This document shows, in pieces, positions 57,754-64,000 of a stretch of 64,000 nucleotides of DNA. This DNA comes from a virus, in the IMG/VR virus record IMGVR_UViG_3300025065_000001, positions 1 through 64,000 of that record; one strand, written 5' to 3'. The notes below the pieces were generated by a model, which searched no databases, had not been told where the DNA came from, and saw only the letters and a program-made list of their open reading frames with translations. A program made the translations under genes and the position numbers. Numbering within the stretch: the stretch's first letter is position 1; the number at the start of each line of letters is the position of its first letter.

Positions 57754-60626
57754 GCGGCCACCTCCACAGGAACTACAGGTTCGTGTCCCATTAGATAAGC
57801 AACAACATTATGTCGGTATTCCGTGGTGAGCTTAGTATCTTTCAGTTCCTTTGGAATATACCCTTCAAGCTCCGGTGCTTCGTCTAGTTCGACTTGACCG
57901 AACGGGGCCTTCGTTGGGTGATACGGCTCGAGCGTGCGACCAACTGAAACGGTACCATCTAGTTTCAGCCAGCTCACTAAGTCAGGGTGACTACACATCA
58001 CTTCGAGTATGCGTTGACCAAAATCAACAGCTTGGTCCCATCGTACACTAAATACTAATTCGTCGTGAATAGGCATTACGATATCTGCGTCCCATTTTGT
58101 ATCTGGGGCATTAATCTCGTGCCATAGTTTGAGCATCGAGCGCTTAGCTAACGTTGCACAACCACCTTGAATTTTAGCATTTACCGCTTGGTTCCCAGCT
58201 CGGCGTTGAATCTTCTTAGCGATAAACGCCCCGAACTGTGACAATACCGGATCGTTATACGCATCCCACTTGGCCGTGAAGTGATAGAACCAATCGTTGG
58301 TACCTTCGTATTTATAACGTCTGTGACCATCGAAGATATCAACGTAACCTTGTACTTCAATCTCGCGCTGGGTGTTTATTCTCCATTGCTCTGCAACAGG
58401 GAAGGTATCTCGATAGTTGTCGGTACCCGCCCACATTTCATCCGACGTCCAACCTAGCTTATCCTGTACCGTCATTAGAGAGCCCGAGTACCAGTAACCG
58501 AAGTTAGAAGGTTTACCGGCTGAACCACGCCACCATTTAGCCACTTCATAAGGTTCAAGCGCTGCGTTTTTAACTGGGTCAATAAGCACTCGAGAGTACT
58601 GCAGTTTGAACGCTTCTAATTCTTGGCCCTCGAGGTTCTTAATACTAGCCAACATACCCGAAGTAAAATCAGGGTAGAAAACCTTGATTGCTGAGGTTGC
58701 CGCGCCTAAATGCAAATCATCATAAGGTATCTGGCCATAAGCCTTCTGGAAGTTAGGGTCTTTACTTAACTCCCCAATCAACACAAGTTCTACCTGAGAC
58801 CAATCCACAGCAACCAATAAATGGTCGTCACGATGTGGTAAGAAGAACCCCCGAATATAGGTAGATTCACCACGTTTACTTAGCTGCATCGGGTTAGGGT
58901 TCTCAGCGGCCATCCGGCGCGTGTTAAGTCGCGAACTAATAATCGGGTACATACGGTCTGTCTCAGGGTCCGTAAGTAGCAAATAGTTCGTGATATACAA
59001 CTTCATTCGCTGTTCTATCTGAGCCAGCTTATTAATTGCTGTTATTACTTGCTTAGCTGTCTCAGTCGGATACTGATCACAACACTGTTGCGCAAGAACT
59101 TGTAACGTTTCTTCCGGCAGCTCAGCTAACTGGCCATAGCGTTTCCATTCCTTAACCCAAAGCGCGGGGTCAGAGCCTAAACGTTCAGCAAACTCAATCA
59201 GCTTACCGCGTGCCTCGGCATCCGTTTTGATATCACCTTTGATATAAACGAACGGCAGATACAGTAAGTCGTGAAATAACGTGCGCTGTACCATGTAATG
59301 CGAGAAGTTACCGCGTAAGTCGAGTTCCTTCTTCTTGAGCTTGAACTTTTCTTCTTCCATCCAGGGTATTGAAACCGGTCCTGAGGTTAGCGTGGCAAAA
59401 TCGAAGTCTTCAACGGGGGCGTCGTGTACTTCGTGGGCTAACATAAAGTCCGCATAACCATCTTTTAGAAACAATATCTTGTCACGATAGCGCTGGTACG
59501 AAATACCTTCCTTTCCAACATACCATTTAGGTTGTTTCTGATAGAGACGCGGGGCAGGGGCCTCGGGGAACTCTAAGGTTTGAAGTAGTTCGCCTAGCTC
59601 TTTAATTACTTCGATGTAGTTGGAGCGTTCCGTTTCACGGCGGGAAAGAACCGCGTCTTTGTTAACCCGCCAACCTTTTACCCAGCAATCCGAGTAAACG
59701 TAACACATTGGGTTTTCTTGCTCGAAGAACGTGCGTAACACTTCAGGATTCGTGTTCTGCATGAATTGGCAAAGCCAATCGTAAAGACGTACACACCAGT
59801 AAGCATCGTCCGCACCGTAATGAAGGACTTCTTCACCGGTGAGTAACCCCATATGGGATTTACCCTGAAGCGCATCTTTAAATGACGTCTGCTTGTAGCC
59901 AAAGATACGTTCTGTGATCTGCTTTAGGTTGTACCCGTAGTTAATCGACTTCACATACCCATTGTAGCTATGGTCGGCCTTCGACTCTTTGGCCAATACC
60001 TTTTGCATAAGTTCTTGCTGAGCGGTATCTAACTTTCTAAAGTCTTGAACCCCCGCGAAGGTACGGCGTATTTGAGGGATAAGTTTCTTAATCCCTAGTA
60101 GGTCCGACTGGCGGAACACTTCAATATCATACTGGTCCGAATTATAGGCCGATACCGCCATTTGAAGCGTATCTACATAGTTCCAACCTAAGTCTATACC
60201 TAAGCTTTTAAAGCACATCGTCCGTTCAAAGGGATAGTTATGAATTATCTTCAACGGGTGATCTGCCATATATTGAACAAAGCTACGGATAATATCTGGC
60301 GGTATACGATTGTCTGCATCAGCGTGGGCGGCGTTTGCATAATAAACGGTAGTATCCCCTCGGATATACAGAGAAAAGCCCGTCACCGTTGTTCTGTTGA
60401 TATCAAAGACCAGCTTCTTAGGGTTGCGATAGTCCTCATCATCTTTGTTTAACTTCATGAATTGGTTCAGGCCTTCATGCCTGTCAGCATCATGGGTTTC
60501 AATATCGAAACCCACAGGCTGTCCCATCTGGTTAATTTTGGCTTTGATTTCCTCGAGAACATGGACATTACGAGCATCAACCAATTGCTCGACTAGTCCA
60601 GTTCTCTCGTTAATTTGCGAGTACAT
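57750..60626 (-). CDS. DNA polymerase I family A
   Basis: 958 aa. The exonuclease domain is present: FDIETH (40-45), NYPFERT and YGADDAYW (about 263-270). Polymerase motif A VAVDWSQVELV (Asp at about 607), motif B KPSNFGYWYS (about 704), and motif C VMPIHDELV (about 855) are in order. It replicates phage DNA. Oddities: motif A has DWSQVELV where most have DYSQIELR, so the conserved Arg is Val. Phe at the Pol I 762-equivalent position suggests dNTP selectivity against ddNTPs. A long insertion exists between exo and polymerase domains. Confidence 0.95.
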   Translation of the reverse strand: MYSQINERTGLVEQLVDARNVHVLEEIKAKINQMGQPVGFDIETHDADRHEGLNQFMKLNKDDEDYRNPKKLVFDINRTTVTGFSLYIRGDTTVYYANAAHADADNRIPPDIIRSFVQYMADHPLKIIHNYPFERTMCFKSLGIDLGWNYVDTLQMAVSAYNSDQYDIEVFRQSDLLGIKKLIPQIRRTFAGVQDFRKLDTAQQELMQKVLAKESKADHSYNGYVKSINYGYNLKQITERIFGYKQTSFKDALQGKSHMGLLTGEEVLHYGADDAYWCVRLYDWLCQFMQNTNPEVLRTFFEQENPMCYVYSDCWVKGWRVNKDAVLSRRETERSNYIEVIKELGELLQTLEFPEAPAPRLYQKQPKWYVGKEGISYQRYRDKILFLKDGYADFMLAHEVHDAPVEDFDFATLTSGPVSIPWMEEEKFKLKKKELDLRGNFSHYMVQRTLFHDLLYLPFVYIKGDIKTDAEARGKLIEFAERLGSDPALWVKEWKRYGQLAELPEETLQVLAQQCCDQYPTETAKQVITAINKLAQIEQRMKLYITNYLLLTDPETDRMYPIISSRLNTRRMAAENPNPMQLSKRGESTYIRGFFLPHRDDHLLVAVDWSQVELVLIGELSKDPNFQKAYGQIPYDDLHLGAATSAIKVFYPDFTSGMLASIKNLEGQELEAFKLQYSRVLIDPVKNAALEPYEVAKWWRGSAGKPSNFGYWYSGSLMTVQDKLGWTSDEMWAGTDNYRDTFPVAEQWRINTQREIEVQGYVDIFDGHRRYKYEGTNDWFYHFTAKWDAYNDPVLSQFGAFIAKKIQRRAGNQAVNAKIQGGCATLAKRSMLKLWHEINAPDTKWDADIVMPIHDELVFSVRWDQAVDFGQRILEVMCSHPDLVSWLKLDGTVSVGRTLEPYHPTKAPFGQVELDEAPELEGYIPKELKDTKLTTEYRHNVVAYLMGHEPVVPVEVAA

Positions 60627-61052
60627 TTACTGCCACTCTTGGTCTTCTTCTTCAGAAGACCTCACAGGTATAGCCGATTCATCAAACAACTTGCCTAACT
60701 CGGCCATAACGCGCTGTATGCCGCCTTCATTATGTTTTGCTGCAAAGTATGCGTCTTTAAGTGCAATAACTTGTTTGGGATTAAGATACCCTAGCTCGGC
60801 AAGAGCTATCTGCACCCCTTGGTCATGTAATTTAACGATTCGTCTTGATATCTCTTGGAATACTGAGTAGTTCTCTGAGGATATACTCGACTGCTCAATA
60901 ATATCTTTATTGAATTGGGTTTTTACCCTAACGGTATTTTCATAGTCTTTAGGTTCTACAACCAGAGGCCTACCAACTTCCGGCATTGGTGTACCTGAAC
61001 TTGCTTCTGGTAAAACTTCATCAACTTTTTGCATTGGTGGAACAAATGGCAT
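60627..61052 (-). CDS. Hypothetical protein, 141 aa
   Basis: Not recognised. N-terminal 40 residues are Pro-rich and probably disordered; then a helical region (about 55-130) with an SENYSVFQEISRRIVKLHDQG pattern; the C-terminus is acidic. It is directly upstream of the polymerase, whose ATG follows its stop at once, so it may be a polymerase accessory. Start at the motif. Confidence 0.6.
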   Translation of the reverse strand: MPFVPPMQKVDEVLPEASSGTPMPEVGRPLVVEPKDYENTVRVKTQFNKDIIEQSSISSENYSVFQEISRRIVKLHDQGVQIALAELGYLNPKQVIALKDAYFAAKHNEGGIQRVMAELGKLFDESAIPVRSSEEEDQEWQ

Positions 61053-61063
61053 CGTCAATCTCC

Positions 61064-61951
61064 TTACTCTTCGTTATTCAAATTAAACGCCGCTTTAAGG
61101 TCCAGCGCTAACGATAGAAGTGCACTGGCTCCGAGATAGATTTCTGAATCGAGACGCGCTTCCTGTTGGTCCTTAGGAATATCGTCGCTTTCTTCAATCA
61201 AGCGGTCTGAATACTTGATACGCTTAACAGAACCATCTTCACAGAGCATAGCGGTCAATTGGTCGTCATAACTGACAGCAAGTTTCTGAACGAGCTTGCC
61301 TGAGTCTAAACACAGTTGAATTTCTTCTGAGTCGAGTTCTTGATTTTTTGCACGGATAACCGCTTTGGTCTCATCTGTGGCTTGAAGCTCAGTCTCTTCG
61401 AGCAATTCAAATTTGTCAGGGTGGCCATTAACAATCCAGCTTGTTAGGTCTGAAGCGAGAGACCGTCTTGCGAATGGAACTACGGGTAAACTACCTAGCG
61501 CTTTACGAAGTACCGCAAGGAAGATTTCGGCCTCACCATCTGAAGAGGCATTCACTAACACTAGTTTATGCTCTGGGATGATTGTGCCAATAGTTGAGGT
61601 TTGGTCTGTGAACGCACGCGGCGTTAGGTGCGTAACTATTTCTTCTTTTAAGTCTTGACGCTGTTTTTTCCCAACCGGTGATCCCGTTTCCGCTTCAACA
61701 AGCTTAACTTTTTCTTCTAACTCACGGTTGATAACTCGCGCAGGGAGTATCTTGCTTTCTTTCAAAAGCTTAACCGTGTAAATACCTTGAACCTCATGAG
61801 CCAGTAAAGAACCAATGATAGGTGCAAAACCTAGAGAGGCTAGGGTATGTGAACCGCAAGGGTGGAAGGGGATTGCCTCTAGCGCTGGCACTAGGTTAGA
61901 CAAGTCTACATTTTGAGTGAGTGAATAAATCTTTGCGTTTTTAAAATACAT
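61064..61951 (-). CDS. rdgC: RdgC-like recombination-associated protein
   Basis: 295 aa, usual RdgC length. N-terminal YFKNAKIYSLTQNVDLSN, FHPCGSHTLASLGFAP, ILPARVINRELEEKV, and SLPVVPF are characteristic. RdgC forms a ring dimer around double-stranded DNA and limits RecA filament formation; chromosomal copies are found in many gammaproteobacteria. Phage copies may manage recombination during lysogeny or replication. Start at the motif. Confidence 0.88.
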   Translation of the reverse strand: MYFKNAKIYSLTQNVDLSNLVPALEAIPFHPCGSHTLASLGFAPIIGSLLAHEVQGIYTVKLLKESKILPARVINRELEEKVKLVEAETGSPVGKKQRQDLKEEIVTHLTPRAFTDQTSTIGTIIPEHKLVLVNASSDGEAEIFLAVLRKALGSLPVVPFARRSLASDLTSWIVNGHPDKFELLEETELQATDETKAVIRAKNQELDSEEIQLCLDSGKLVQKLAVSYDDQLTAMLCEDGSVKRIKYSDRLIEESDDIPKDQQEARLDSEIYLGASALLSLALDLKAAFNLNNEE

Positions 61952-61975
61952 CGTCAATTTCCTGTTTTTAGTTAG

Positions 61976-62131
61976 TTAAGCTGGTAGTTGCTGTTTCATT
62001 TCTTCAACATCGGCCATAGCATCACCACAACAATCTCTAAGGCATGGCTTCCAATGTCGTTCCGCGAATTCTTGAACAATCTCTAGGGCCTTCGCAACTT
62101 CCTCAAGAGACTCTTTAGTTTCCTTTGACAT
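61976..62131 (-). CDS. Small Cys-containing protein, 51 aa
   Basis: Found by translating the gap between the RdgC-like and 52-aa genes. It starts MSKETKESLEEVAKAL and contains KPCLRDCCGDAMADVEE, with three Cys. Ribosome binding site AAAGG precedes the ATG by nine bases; the upstream stop is two bases before it. Helical with a Cys cluster; function unknown. Confidence 0.65.
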   Translation of the reverse strand: MSKETKESLEEVAKALEIVQEFAERHWKPCLRDCCGDAMADVEEMKQQLPA

Positions 62132-62133
62132 AA

Positions 62134-62292
62134 TTAAAAGCCTTTCGAAGGATCATACACACCCCTAGGCTCTCGGCTCGGGAGGTCTTTTAAACGCATC
62201 CCTGCGGTACTATCACGCTTCGTAAAACTTGTAACTGGTAAGCGGTTCTCTTTGTTCTGAGACTCTTTAAAACGGTTGAATTCTTTACCCAT
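62134..62292 (-). CDS. Small basic protein, 52 aa
   Basis: Start at the ATG (MGKEFNRFK) with the repeated AAGGAG-containing joint sequence seven bases upstream. Basic, Pro/Arg/Ser-rich (DLPSREPRGVYDPSKGF), likely disordered. Function unknown. The upstream gene's C-terminus is encoded by the same joint sequence. Confidence 0.62.
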   Translation of the reverse strand: MGKEFNRFKESQNKENRLPVTSFTKRDSTAGMRLKDLPSREPRGVYDPSKGF

Positions 62293-62572
62293 GCTCGTGC
62301 TCCTTGCGTAGTTGTTCAAGCATAGGTTTGAGCCCTATAACCTGGTCACCTTCAACCACCAATCGATACAGCATGGCAATATTCTGAGTGATTTCTTGTT
62401 TCAAATTTGAGTAAGACTGACGCCCTTCAGCGCAATGAACGGCATCCTTAACAACCTCGCCACTTTCTTCTGCAACTTTGCAAACAACGTAATTTGGCTG
62501 TGGAAATTTTGACATTGCCTTTTCAGCCTCGGTAACCGCATCAAGAATTATTTGTTCAAACAGTTTATTCAC
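62285..62572 (-). CDS. MazG-like small protein, 95 aa
   Basis: VVCKVAEESGEVVKDAVH (about 29-45) and LKQEITQNIAMLYRLVVEGD (about 57-76) hold the Glu-Glu and later acidic pair of the MazG-like helical pyrophosphohydrolase fold. Its C-terminus ends LRKEHEHG, encoded by a joint repeat that also serves the next gene. Starts GTG with AAGGAG seven bases upstream. Confidence 0.68.
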   Translation of the reverse strand: MNKLFEQIILDAVTEAEKAMSKFPQPNYVVCKVAEESGEVVKDAVHCAEGRQSYSNLKQEITQNIAMLYRLVVEGDQVIGLKPMLEQLRKEHEHG

Positions 62573-62933
62573 TGGCTTGCTCCTTGCGTAGTTGTTCTAT
62601 TTCCCAATTGCAAGCATCGGAGACAACATCATAACTAGTCTCGTAAGCAACCTTCTTCAGCGCTTCAATCTTCTTCTCTATGGCGAATTTTTTTAAAAGC
62701 TTTTCACCTAAAGCCCAAGTTGATTCTCGCCCTGTAGCAAGTGTTAACATTGACAGCTCATCTTCGAGTTCACTGACTCGCTCCTTAGCCTTTGACAACC
62801 TATTAGGCATATCTACGAGGCTACTCCTATCGAACAAATTGGAACAAAAATGAGTTACAGCCTTTATTTGTGATGCTGTCAGGTCTTCAGGGAGAAAATT
62901 CATCATTTCCTCAATAAATTTAGCTTTGTCCAT
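62565..62933 (-). CDS. Hypothetical helical protein, 122 aa
   Basis: Not recognised. Almost all helix, coiled-coil-like (AKERVSELEDELSML, EKLLKKFAIEKKIEALKK), ending IEQLRKEQASE from a joint repeat. Start ATG with GGAG. Overlaps the upstream gene by 14 bases. Possibly a dimeric accessory protein. Confidence 0.62.
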   Translation of the reverse strand: MDKAKFIEEMMNFLPEDLTASQIKAVTHFCSNLFDRSSLVDMPNRLSKAKERVSELEDELSMLTLATGRESTWALGEKLLKKFAIEKKIEALKKVAYETSYDVVSDACNWEIEQLRKEQASE

Positions 62934-63189
62934 GCGCTTTCTCCTTACGCGTCAGTTTCTTTTGCCACACGAAGGGATGCCAGTCTCTCGAGTAAGCAAA
63001 GTGGGTTCTCATGGGGTAACTGAAGGGGTCTCGGATTGAAAACCGACCCAGCGAATAAAGCTTCCAAGTGCCGTACTGGCGCAAATTGTTTAAAAGCTGT
63101 ACGTTAAAGCGCCAAAACTTACTAGATTTATTGTCGATAATTCGAGGTCTAAACTTCATAATGTAAAATATATAAATTGCTCTAACCAT
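62920..63189 (-). CDS. Basic hypothetical protein, 89 aa
   Basis: Not recognised. Start ATG 63189 overlaps the upstream stop (TGATG), with AAGGAG upstream in a joint repeat. Very basic and aromatic (RPRIIDNKSSKFWRF, RQYGTWKLYSLGRF), ending in a TRKEKAHGQS that is a degraded form of the QLRKEQ tail. It may bind nucleic acid; function unknown. Confidence 0.62.
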   Translation of the reverse strand: MVRAIYIFYIMKFRPRIIDNKSSKFWRFNVQLLNNLRQYGTWKLYSLGRFSIRDPFSYPMRTHFAYSRDWHPFVWQKKLTRKEKAHGQS

Positions 63190-63473
63190 CACTCTTGCTC
63201 CTTGCGTAGTTGTGGAGCCCATTGGGCCTTAGGCTTATGTTCAGTTAACTTCCCACTTATATTCTGCTCATACAAAACAAAAACAGTATTATTGTGCTTT
63301 GCGCTTTGCCCCGTCTCTTTTGCTTCATCTATTGCGCCTTGACAAGTGCTGCCTGTAATATTTACGTCAATACCGTAATGAGAAAAAAGTGCGTTGCTTA
63401 TAACCTCTAAAACTTCGCTTTTTCCTGAGCCAGTTTTTCCGCTTACCGTTATTTCTATAATGTTACTTTTCAT
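63189..63473 (-). CDS. Small P-loop protein, 94 aa
   Basis: A Walker A motif SGKTGSGKS at about 12-20 follows a beta strand, as in P-loop NTPases, but no Walker B and only about 70 further residues follow, so it is either a minimal or truncated NTP-binding domain. It ends APQLRKEQE from a joint repeat. Start ATG 63473 with GGAG. Function unknown. Confidence 0.66.
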   Translation of the reverse strand: MKSNIIEITVSGKTGSGKSEVLEVISNALFSHYGIDVNITGSTCQGAIDEAKETGQSAKHNNTVFVLYEQNISGKLTEHKPKAQWAPQLRKEQE

Positions 63474-63475
63474 CA

Positions 63476-63649
63476 CTATTGCTCCAACTCTTGAACCCAT
63501 GAATCCATCACATCCGAGCGGTACTCATTAATTAAGTCCTTCTGTTCCTGCTCCGACATTGCATCCCATTGCTCTTTGGTAACGTCTAAGTCCGTACTAC
63601 ACTCAGAACCCTCGGCGTTTGTTCTTACAAAGAAGTGCATGGTTTTCAT
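63476..63649 (-). CDS. Hypothetical protein, 57 aa
   Basis: Found by translating the gap between two neighbours. MKTMHFFVRT, an acidic centre (SECSTDLDV) and a helical end (EQWDAMSEQEQKDLI). It ends in WVQELEQ; a degraded joint repeat supplies the next gene's ribosome binding site. It begins just after the 68-aa gene. Function unknown. Confidence 0.62.
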   Translation of the reverse strand: MKTMHFFVRTNAEGSECSTDLDVTKEQWDAMSEQEQKDLINEYRSDVMDSWVQELEQ

Positions 63650-63653
63650 AATC

Positions 63654-63860
63654 CTATACCCTCATCCAAGTTTGATAATCGGCTTCAGTAAGCCTTTGTT
63701 CTTGCTCTGCTTCTCGCTTCTCATGTTGAGCTAAGTCGCTCTTATGCTCAGAACAAGCGAACGTACTAGCAAAGCCATTCTCACGATAAACCGCTCTTTC
63801 AGTTTTAGGGGCGCAGAACGAGCACCACGGGCCGAGCTGATTAGCTTTTAGTTTTTTCAT
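63654..63860 (-). CDS. Zinc-finger-like protein, 68 aa
   Basis: CSFC (about 13-16) and a later Cys/His pair (ACSEH) suggest one metal-binding finger; the C-terminal half is helical and charged. Start ATG 63860, with AAGGAGCAAGACC directly upstream from a joint repeat. The upstream partial gene overlaps it by 20 bases. Function unknown. Confidence 0.64.
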   Translation of the reverse strand: MKKLKANQLGPWCSFCAPKTERAVYRENGFASTFACSEHKSDLAQHEKREAEQEQRLTEADYQTWMRV

Positions 63861-64000
63861 GGTCTTGCTCCTTTCGTAGTTGCCTAGCGGTAACCCCAAC
63901 AATATTAAAAATTTTGTCCCCTAAAACATCAGGATTTATCTTAACCTCGTTGTCTAACTCGTTAATACATGATTCATAGACCAGTGAAGCCAGAGCCTTT
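63841..64000 (-). CDS. Partial gene at right edge, C-terminal 52 residues
   Basis: An open frame enters from beyond base 64000 and stops at 63841-63843, ending QLRKEQDHEKTKS, the joint-repeat tail. Visible part includes SLVYESCINELDNEVKINPD and is helical and acidic. The start and most of the gene are outside the window. No family can be named. Confidence 0.6.
   Translation of the reverse strand, partial: KALASLVYESCINELDNEVKINPDVLGDKIFNIVGVTARQLRKEQDHEKTKS

Larger units (their letters stand above)
62301..63880 (-). repeat. Family entry: CAACTACGCAAGGAGCAAG joint repeats
   Basis: Minus-strand copies lie at about 62297-62316, 62577-62595, 63192-63210 and 63865-63883 (one substitution), with degraded forms near 62937-62955 and 63472-63490. 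Each encodes the C-terminal QLRKEQ (or variant) of one gene while carrying the AAGGAG ribosome binding site of the next. The TTGACGAT signal is absent from this section. Confidence 0.8.

Noticed and set aside
1-64000. CRISPR array, insertion sequence or transposase
   Set aside because: No regularly spaced repeats with unique spacers and no transposase motifs were found; the repeated hairpins and joints are irregularly spaced between genes.

Overview
The window is about 64 kb of the genome of a tailed, temperate double-stranded DNA phage (long non-contractile siphovirus type) of a gammaproteobacterium, probably a marine one. The tail genes follow the lambda order (tube, G/GT chaperones, tape measure, M, L, K, I, J) and there is an integrase. 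Its attP core matches the 3' end of a gammaproteobacterial ssrA (tmRNA) gene and lies inside the sequence next to the integrase, so this is the virion or circular form, not an integrated prophage. The host genus cannot be fixed from sequence alone. Both ends of the window cut through genes.

Layout. (1) 1-12,721, almost all minus strand: a partial C5-cytosine DNA methyltransferase, a long train of small unknown proteins (several with Cys pairs), a RadC-type JAB protein, an abundant-looking 238-aa protein and a P4-like primase/SF3 helicase. (2) 12,834-45,810, plus strand: large terminase, portal, prohead protease with scaffold tail, decoration protein, major capsid, connector genes, tail tube, frameshifted tail chaperones, a 1,773-aa tape measure, tip proteins, a J-type tip protein, four adsorption proteins (including a beta-helix spike and an SGNH-type esterase with Ig/PKD domains) and a lysis cassette with a GH108 muramidase. 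A single ribbon-helix-helix gene runs backwards inside this block at 22 kb. (3) 45,871-46,093: attP with phased arm-type repeats. (4) 46,031-64,000, minus strand: integrase, excisionase, a paralogous zinc-finger pair, gp46/gp47-type (SbcC/SbcD) recombination nuclease, a RecU-like nuclease, a ProQ/FinO-family RNA-binding protein, a primase-helicase, a MazG-like protein, a DnaQ exonuclease, family A DNA polymerase, RdgC, and a run of short overlapping genes.

How it works together. Divergent transcription from about 12.75 kb separates leftward replication genes from rightward morphogenesis genes. The right arm supplies integration/excision and a largely self-sufficient replication and recombination set.

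The most unusual feature is a repeated start-site signal. The octamer TTGACGAT, usually within the longer form GGAAATTGACGATG, sits at or just before about 33 gene starts on both strands, and also at two sites with no gene. In the left arm eight near-identical GGGGG/CCCCC hairpins follow stop codons. In the far right arm a different repeated sequence (CAACTACGCAAGGAGCAAG) encodes the C-terminus of one gene while providing the ribosome binding site of the next. With a phage-encoded ProQ/FinO protein present, this suggests genome-wide RNA-level control and/or standardised recombination joints between gene cassettes. The signals are seen directly in the sequence; the functional link is inference.
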